A DNA stretch of 49,651 nt from the NCBI GenBank assembly GCA_963722665.1, contig CAVRNW010000034.1, positions 1 through 49,651 on the forward strand, in the 5' to 3' direction. The notes under the pieces are model-generated. The model was not told where the DNA came from and ran no database searches. It saw only the letters and a list, made by a program, of their open reading frames with translations. Position numbers and translations under genes: made by a program. Origin of the DNA: Site-B1 sp963722665. Its GTDB lineage: Bacteria > Bacteroidota > Bacteroidia > Flavobacteriales > Flavobacteriaceae. Of the stretch, positions 44,412 to 49,651 are shown in pieces (within the stretch, counting starts at the first letter, position 1; every line of letters begins with the position of its first letter).

Positions 44412-45130
44412 AATCTTTTTGCTTTTTCCAGATCTGCAGGTGTATCTATTTCAACCCCGGAAACAGTTGTCTCTACCATTTTTATGCGCTTGCCATACTC
44501 CAAATAACGAATGCATTCGATTTTTTCTGAGGCTTCCAAAAATTTAATTGGAAGTTTCGAGAATTGCAGTATAGCTGCTTTTCTGAATGCGTAAACACCT
44601 TTATGCTTAAAATAACAAGCCCCGGCATTTTTATCACGTGGAAAAGGTATCGGACTTCTGGAAAAATATAATGCGAAATTATTTTGGTCTACAATTACTT
44701 TCACCGTGTTTGGGTTATTTATCTCATCCCAATCTGATATTTCAACCATTAAGGATGCCAGATCTATTTCCTTGTTGTGATCGTCCTTGAAAACATGTAA
44801 AAGCTTTTCCAAACTTCCTCTTTCAGTAAAGGGCTCATCTCCTTGGACATTAATAACAATGTCACAGTCAATATCCTCTACAGCTTCTGCTATTCTGTCA
44901 CTTCCAGACTCATGTACTTTTTTGCTCATGATCGCCTTACCTCCATTGGATATAATTTCATTGAAGATGATATCACTGTCTGTTACTACATACACTTCAT
45001 CAAATAACCCGGTATTTGCCGTGGCTTGATATGTTCTTAATATAACAGTTTTACCTCCCAGATCCTGCATGAGTTTACCAGGGAATCGAGAAGCACTGTA
45101 GCGTGCAGGAATCATTGAAATTACTTTCAT
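44402..45130 (-). CDS. kdsB: 3-deoxy-manno-octulosonate cytidylyltransferase
   Basis: A 242-residue CMP-Kdo synthetase that activates Kdo (or 8-amino-Kdo) with CTP for transfer to lipid A. IPARYSASRFPGKLMQDLGGK is the nucleotide loop, VINVQGDEPF the metal/product site and YFSRSPIPFPRD is typical. It is the first gene of the five-gene minus-strand operon. Confidence 0.93.
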   Translation of the reverse strand: MKVISMIPARYSASRFPGKLMQDLGGKTVILRTYQATANTGLFDEVYVVTDSDIIFNEIISNGGKAIMSKKVHESGSDRIAEAVEDIDCDIVINVQGDEPFTERGSLEKLLHVFKDDHNKEIDLASLMVEISDWDEINNPNTVKVIVDQNNFALYFSRSPIPFPRDKNAGACYFKHKGVYAFRKAAILQFSKLPIKFLEASEKIECIRYLEYGKRIKMVETTVSGVEIDTPADLEKAKRLWK

Positions 45131-45176
45131 ACAAGAATTAAGGTATCAATTTCAAAAATAAGATAATTTTAAAGAA

Positions 45177-45743
45177 TTACGCTTTTGTAGATTTAATCTT
45201 TTTGTAAAACCTAAAAATATACACTATTACAATTAATACCAGAATAAATCCGACTATGGGCAGGAAAATTGAAAAAATTGATAGGGTCATGGCTGTTCCT
45301 GTTTCTAATGTAGATACAACCGGATTGCCCAAGCCACCAGTTGTGGCAGTTGAAGTCAGCCTGGTCGCACTAGATGCTCCAGAAATAGCGGTTGCCGTCC
45401 CACCTCCCGCAATGATAGCTAATGACCAGGTGATAACAGGGCTTAGATCGGCAATGGTTGATACCATAACTGCAGTGCCTGCAATTGCTGCGAGAGGAAT
45501 AGCAACAGAATCGAGTAAATTATCAACAAAAGGAATGTAATAAGCAAATATCTCAACAATTGTTGCCACACCTAATGTGAGGACGGCAGCTAAACTGCCA
45601 ATCCATTCCCAGGATTCATTTAATTCCCAAATTTCGAAATAAGAAGCTAAACTTAAAGCGAATAAAGGCAAAAACACACGAAAACCCACTGAGGCTGCAA
45701 GGCCTATACCAAGAAATATGCTTAAAATTGTATCTGATGTCAT
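45177..45743 (-). CDS. DUF4126 membrane protein
   Basis: A 188-residue protein with about five membrane segments, including two glycine/alanine-rich ones (for example ALAAIAGTAVMVSTIADLSPVITWSLAIIAGGG). The N-terminus ILSIFLGIGLAASVGFRVFLPLF is the DUF4126 signature. No biochemical role is known. Confidence 0.82.
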   Translation of the reverse strand: MTSDTILSIFLGIGLAASVGFRVFLPLFALSLASYFEIWELNESWEWIGSLAAVLTLGVATIVEIFAYYIPFVDNLLDSVAIPLAAIAGTAVMVSTIADLSPVITWSLAIIAGGGTATAISGASSATRLTSTATTGGLGNPVVSTLETGTAMTLSIFSIFLPIVGFILVLIVIVYIFRFYKKIKSTKA

Positions 45744-45774
45744 TATAAAATATTTTAAATCCTTTATTCAAAAA

Positions 45775-47220
45775 TTATGCCTCAAAAAAATCATCCTTAA
45801 ACCCTATAAGATATAACTTTTCCTTTGCTCTGGTAACAGCTGTATATAACCAGCGTATATAGTCTTTATCTACTCCATTGGGTAAATAGGGCTGTTCTAC
45901 AAACACGGTATTCCATTGTCCACCCTGCGACTTGTGACAAGTAATGGCATAAGAGAACTTTACTTGAAGCGCATTAAAATGTTTGTTATTCTTAACTTTT
46001 AGGAATTTGCGATAATTGCTGGATTCATTCTCAAAATCTTTCACAACTTCCTGATATAATCGGTTGGATTCCTCATAAGGTAAGGATGGTGATTCAGCAG
46101 AAATAGTATCCAGTAAAAGAACAGTTTCAAAAGATCTCATTCTAGGATAATCAACCATTCTAACCTTTACTTCAGCAAAACGAAAACCATAAAGTTCTTC
46201 AATTTTAAATATCTCAAGCACTTCAACAATGTCTCCATTGGCAATAAAACCTGCTTCACTTGTCGGTTTTAACCAAAAATAATTGTTCTTAACAATCATT
46301 AAATAATCACCTGTAGACAATTCGTTCTCTTGGAACAAAATCCGACTTCTTATTTGCTGATTATACAAATTCGCCCTCTTATTGCTTCTTACTATTATTG
46401 CAGTATCTTCGTTTCCCAGATTGCTATATGAATCATTTATAGCATCCATTATTTCATAACCATCAATCAATCTCACAATATCAGTGAAAGGTTCTAAATC
46501 GAATTTAAAACTTTCGAAGAAACCGTCTGTCAATGTTTCTCTTAATTTAGTTGCATTAAATAAAATTCCGGAATCCTTTTCCTGCCTGACAACTTCATCC
46601 AACTCCATTTTAATTACTTCCTTATTGTAATTGACAGATAAAGTATGTTCATCAAGAGCCGGACTTATATCCAATTTAACAGGCGGTAATTGAGCAGTAT
46701 CGCCTATTAGCAATAATTTACATTGATGACCAGAGTAAACATACTGCATAAGATCATCCAGCAAAGATCCATTTTCAAATAATTTAGACTCTCCGGGGGT
46801 ATCAGGTATCATAGACGACTCATCTACTATGAATATCGTCTTTTTATGCTTATTGGGCTGTAATACAAATTTGACCGAGCCACTTTTTTCCTTTTTTGGA
46901 AAATAAATTTTTTTATGAATGGTAAAAGCTTCTTTACCCGAATAATTACTTATTACCTTTGCAGCTCTTCCAGTTGGAGCTAAAAGAACAGCGCTTTTAG
47001 TAACCTTCCATAAGTTATTGACTATGGTACTTATAATAGTTGTTTTTCCCGTGCCTGCATAGCCCTTAAGCAAATATAATTTGCCCTTGGATGTGTCAAA
47101 AATGAATTCAGAAATTTGCTGTAAAACAATGTCTTGCTTTGTTGTAGGTTTAAACGGAAATTCCTTTTTTATAATGAAATAAAACTCTGATGGGGACATT
47201 AATTTTGATTGTTCAGACAT
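45775..47220 (-). CDS. RecD/UvrD-like ATP-dependent DNA helicase
   Basis: A 481-residue SF1 helicase. Walker A is LLKGYAGTGKTT, Walker B FIVDESSM, motif III LLIGDTAQLPP, motif V YAITCHKSQGGQW and motif VI LYTAVTRAKEKLYLIG. It has the RecD2-like layout (AAA_30 plus UvrD_C_2) without the long N-terminal part of RecD2. No RecB or RecC is near, so it probably acts alone in DNA repair. Confidence 0.88.
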   Translation of the reverse strand: MSEQSKLMSPSEFYFIIKKEFPFKPTTKQDIVLQQISEFIFDTSKGKLYLLKGYAGTGKTTIISTIVNNLWKVTKSAVLLAPTGRAAKVISNYSGKEAFTIHKKIYFPKKEKSGSVKFVLQPNKHKKTIFIVDESSMIPDTPGESKLFENGSLLDDLMQYVYSGHQCKLLLIGDTAQLPPVKLDISPALDEHTLSVNYNKEVIKMELDEVVRQEKDSGILFNATKLRETLTDGFFESFKFDLEPFTDIVRLIDGYEIMDAINDSYSNLGNEDTAIIVRSNKRANLYNQQIRSRILFQENELSTGDYLMIVKNNYFWLKPTSEAGFIANGDIVEVLEIFKIEELYGFRFAEVKVRMVDYPRMRSFETVLLLDTISAESPSLPYEESNRLYQEVVKDFENESSNYRKFLKVKNNKHFNALQVKFSYAITCHKSQGGQWNTVFVEQPYLPNGVDKDYIRWLYTAVTRAKEKLYLIGFKDDFFEA

Positions 47221-47281
47221 ATTTATTCAAATATATGAATGATTTTTACTCACAATGGTTTTTACGATTAAAAAAAAATTG

Positions 47282-47289
47282 TAGATTTG
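47282..47289 (+). promoter_or_regulatory. -7 element TAGATTTG
   Basis: A perfect TAnnTTTG match 42 bases before the membrane-protein gene; the -33 region is T-rich (TTTTTACG). Confidence 0.5.
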
Positions 47290-47330
47290 CGTATAGACCA
47301 CTAATTTTCTAATTAAACAAAATAATCACT

Positions 47331-48077
47331 ATGTCTACATTAATTCTTATAGTTGGAGCAATCATACTAACAATTGGTATTGTTTGGTTAATAAATAAAT
47401 ATGTATCTGCAAAGGTTAAACCTTTTATACTTGTTGTTCTGTGGGCTTTAATCATTTATTTGGCTTACATTAATGTTAAATCGATCTATGAACCACTTCA
47501 GTTCAATAAAACTAAGAATAAGCGCTATGCTTTAGTCATTGAGAAGTTAAAGGATATTAGAAGTGCTCAGTTAGCACATAGACAGGTAACTGGAAAATTT
47601 CAATCTAACTTTGATAATTTAGTAAAATTCATCGATACGGCTCAATTCACTATTACTCAACGGAGAGATTCAAGCGTCATTGATAAAGAATTAACAAGAA
47701 GATATGGTGGAGTTACTACTTATAAAGATATTATTGTTATTGATACTCTAGGTTTTGTTCCTATAAAAGACTCTTTATTCAAAAAATCTAACAGATACAA
47801 GACCATGATCAATCTTCCTGAAGGAATTGGAGAACCAGGATCCAAGTTTAAAATGGAAGCAGGATTAGTGCAAAGAAACAATGTAAATGTTCCTGTTTTT
47901 GAAGTTAAAGTTGATAAATCAGTTGTTTTGTATGATCAGAATAAAGATTTAGTTGCACAAGAAAAAGAGGTCGTTTCTGTGGATGGTGTTAATGGTCCTT
48001 CATTAAAAGTAGGATCAATGAATGAAGTAAATACCAACGGAAACTGGCCTAAGGTCTATGGCTCCAACGACGAATAA
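47331..48077 (+). CDS. Hypothetical membrane-anchored protein
   Basis: A 248-residue protein with two N-terminal membrane segments (about 4-21 and 31-48) and a soluble C-terminal part, rich in charged residues, presumably in the periplasm. I recognise no catalytic motif. It overlaps the next gene (DUF3822) by 20 bases and belongs to a conserved-looking run ending in rsmD. Confidence 0.75.
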   Translation: MSTLILIVGAIILTIGIVWLINKYVSAKVKPFILVVLWALIIYLAYINVKSIYEPLQFNKTKNKRYALVIEKLKDIRSAQLAHRQVTGKFQSNFDNLVKFIDTAQFTITQRRDSSVIDKELTRRYGGVTTYKDIIVIDTLGFVPIKDSLFKKSNRYKTMINLPEGIGEPGSKFKMEAGLVQRNNVNVPVFEVKVDKSVVLYDQNKDLVAQEKEVVSVDGVNGPSLKVGSMNEVNTNGNWPKVYGSNDE

Positions 48078-48885
48078 AATTAAAAAGATATCAAACTTAA
48101 AATTGTCCATTCAAGTTTCCTTGAGTGGACTTTCTTTTTGCATTTTAAATATCGAGACTAATACTCTTGAGTATTTAAAGATATTCCATTTCGAAAGAAA
48201 ATTGAATCCAAATGAAGTCCTAATTGAATTACAGCAGTATTTTGACTCTGAAAAAGAACTGACACAACCTTTTTCAGAAATTTTGGTTATTCATAAGAAT
48301 GAATTATCTACTATTGTGCCAGCAGCCCTTTTTAAAGAAGATAATCTCGCAGATTATTTAAAATTCAATAATAAGATACTAAGTACAGATTATATTTCAT
48401 TTGATAAAATTGATCTGAATGATAGCTTTAATGTTTATATTCCTTTTATGAATATTAACAATTACTTATACGATAGATTTGGTGAGTTTACATACAAGCA
48501 TTTTTCAACCATATTGATCGAGCAGGTCTTGAATGCTGAAAAAAATGCCGAAAAACCCAAAATGTATGTCAATGTTAGCATTGACAACTTTGAGATCGTT
48601 GTAGTAGAAAATGGCAATTTGAAATTATTCAATTCCTTTGAATATAAGACCAAAGAAGATTTCATTTATTATATACTTTTCACTGCAGAACAATTGAATC
48701 TGAATCCTGAAACATTCGAATTAATTTTTACAGACAATATCGATTCCAAAGATGAATTATATACAATAACCTTTAAATATGTAAGGTTTGTATTCTTTAG
48801 TAAACGATTAGATAGTTATAAGTATTCTAATCAAGCACAACCGGTTAACAATCACAGCCAGTTTGTTATTTTAAACAGTTTTTAA
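48058..48885 (+). CDS. DUF3822 family protein
   Basis: A 275-residue cytoplasmic protein with the features of the DUF3822 family, a Bacteroidota family with an actin-like ATPase fold: an N-terminal LKLSIQVSLSGLSFCILN strand pair and the VNVSIDNFEIVVVENGNLKLFNSF strand pair in the second half. Its stop and the rsmD start share one base. Coupling to rsmD suggests a link with ribosome maturation, but this is only context. Confidence 0.8.
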   Translation: MAPTTNKIKKISNLKLSIQVSLSGLSFCILNIETNTLEYLKIFHFERKLNPNEVLIELQQYFDSEKELTQPFSEILVIHKNELSTIVPAALFKEDNLADYLKFNNKILSTDYISFDKIDLNDSFNVYIPFMNINNYLYDRFGEFTYKHFSTILIEQVLNAEKNAEKPKMYVNVSIDNFEIVVVENGNLKLFNSFEYKTKEDFIYYILFTAEQLNLNPETFELIFTDNIDSKDELYTITFKYVRFVFFSKRLDSYKYSNQAQPVNNHSQFVILNSF

Positions 48886-49421
48886 TGAGAATTATCTCCG
48901 GGATTCATAAAGGACGTCGAATTCAAGCGCCTAAAAAGTTGCCTGTCCGACCTACAACAGACATGGCAAAGGAAGCACTTTTCAATATTATAAATAATCA
49001 GTATTATTTTGATGATATATCTGTATTGGACCTTTTTGCCGGTATTGGAAGCATAAGCTATGAATTTGCATCACGAGGTACCGAAAAAATTGTTAGTGTA
49101 GATCAGGAATTTGGATGTATAAAATTCATTGAAAAAACTGCACAAGAGTTCGAAATGCCCATTCAAACCATAAAAAGTGATGTTTTTAAATTTCTGGAAA
49201 GCTGCAACCAACAGTATACTATCATTTTTGCAGACCCGCCATATGCTTTTCAGGAAGAAATGTTTGCTGATATTCCAAAATTAGTTTTCAAGAATAATTT
49301 ATTAGAAGATGAAGGACTTTTAATAATAGAGCACTCTAAACATACCGATTTGTCTCACTTAGATTACTTTCAGAATTCAAAAACGTATGGTGGGAATATG
49401 TTTAGTTTTTTTAAGAATTAA
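48885..49421 (+). CDS. rsmD: 16S rRNA (guanine(966)-N(2))-methyltransferase
   Basis: A 178-residue SAM-dependent methyltransferase. It has MRIISGIHKGRRIQAP and RPTTDMAKEALFNII at the start, the SAM loop VLDLFAGIGSISYEFASRG and the catalytic IIFADPPYAF (DPPY). It modifies G966 of 16S rRNA in the small ribosomal subunit. It overlaps the DUF3822 gene by one base. Confidence 0.93.
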   Translation: MRIISGIHKGRRIQAPKKLPVRPTTDMAKEALFNIINNQYYFDDISVLDLFAGIGSISYEFASRGTEKIVSVDQEFGCIKFIEKTAQEFEMPIQTIKSDVFKFLESCNQQYTIIFADPPYAFQEEMFADIPKLVFKNNLLEDEGLLIIEHSKHTDLSHLDYFQNSKTYGGNMFSFFKN

Positions 49422-49591
49422 TACCACTTTTATAGTCAGAAAAGTCGATCTTAAATTTTTTTTTGTATATTTCATAACGCTCACCCAGAGGGTTACAACA
49501 AAATTTGATAGTTCATTGCCCTAGATTTAGATGTTTTTTCTTGCTTTTGAATGGCTAATATTAAGTATTAACCAACTAATTTCTTTTAAAA

Positions 49592-49651
49592 ATGAAAACA
49601 TTTAAAACTTCACTGATTATTTTATTATTAGTATTTATTGCTCCTTTTTCA
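49592..49651 (+). CDS. Start of a secreted or lipoprotein gene (partial)
   Basis: Only 20 codons lie in the window. They read like a signal peptide: basic start (MKTFKTS), then a hydrophobic stretch LIILLLVFIAPFS. There is no cleavage site yet, so the class cannot be told. It is 170 bases after rsmD. Confidence 0.6.
   Translation, partial: MKTFKTSLIILLLVFIAPFS

Overview
The window is a chromosomal segment of a Bacteroidota bacterium, most likely a marine-type flavobacterium (Flavobacteriia). The evidence is low GC, promoters of the TAnnTTTG type, few Shine-Dalgarno sites, and typical flavobacterial genes: ClpC, a PgpH-type 7TM-HD protein, HutH, a fused ThrA followed by ThrB and ThrC, KdnB next to KdsB, DUF3822 next to RsmD, and a YtxH/holin-like trio.

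Layout. (1) 1-8.2 kb is an exopolysaccharide block on the + strand: the end of a WecB-type UDP-GlcNAc 2-epimerase, a membrane-anchored clan-A glycoside hydrolase, a very large GT2 synthase fused to a GH26-like domain and a second glycosidase-like domain, and a Wzc-type co-polymerase/tyrosine kinase. Every gene here carries single-base frame breaks, and the Wzc tail also has an in-frame stop. (2) 8.2-9.6 kb is a non-coding island with three minus-strand tRNA genes (Arg-TCT, Pro-TGG, Ser-GCT), a family of look-alike hairpins and a duplicated tRNA-Ser 3' end. (3) 9.6-25.7 kb holds housekeeping genes: pgpH, an FAD oxidoreductase, a thiolase, an NlpC/P60 peptidase, a TPR protein, gyrA (one apparent frameshift), clpC, small proteins, hutH and a TlpA-like lipoprotein. 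(4) 25.7-32.5 kb has a bifunctional NAD(P)HX repair enzyme and the thr operon thrA-thrB-thrC, preceded by a candidate Thr/Ile leader peptide. (5) 32.6-40.1 kb has an envelope-stress-like trio, then gcvT-glsA-SDR-phhB, yebC, a NifX-like/DsrE-like pair with a possible CRP/FNR operator, a GNAT and a CPBP protease. (6) 40.2-45.1 kb has a slipin gene (one frameshift) flanked by two related repeats, then a tight five-gene minus-strand operon kdsB-HAD-CAT-kdnB-plsC, which suggests lipid A-core sugar (Kdo/Kdo8N) synthesis. (7) 45.2-49.65 kb has a DUF4126 membrane protein, a RecD-like helicase, a membrane protein, a DUF3822 protein, rsmD and the start of a secreted protein.

The least ordinary content is the synthase-hydrolase fusion with its companion glycosidase, and the repeat structures in the two non-coding islands. 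Because gyrA is essential yet broken by one base, some frame breaks are probably sequence errors. Their density in the polysaccharide block (about eight indels and a stop in 8.2 kb, against two in the remaining 41 kb) suggests real decay there, or a locally poor consensus. No CRISPR array, transposase or prophage was seen.
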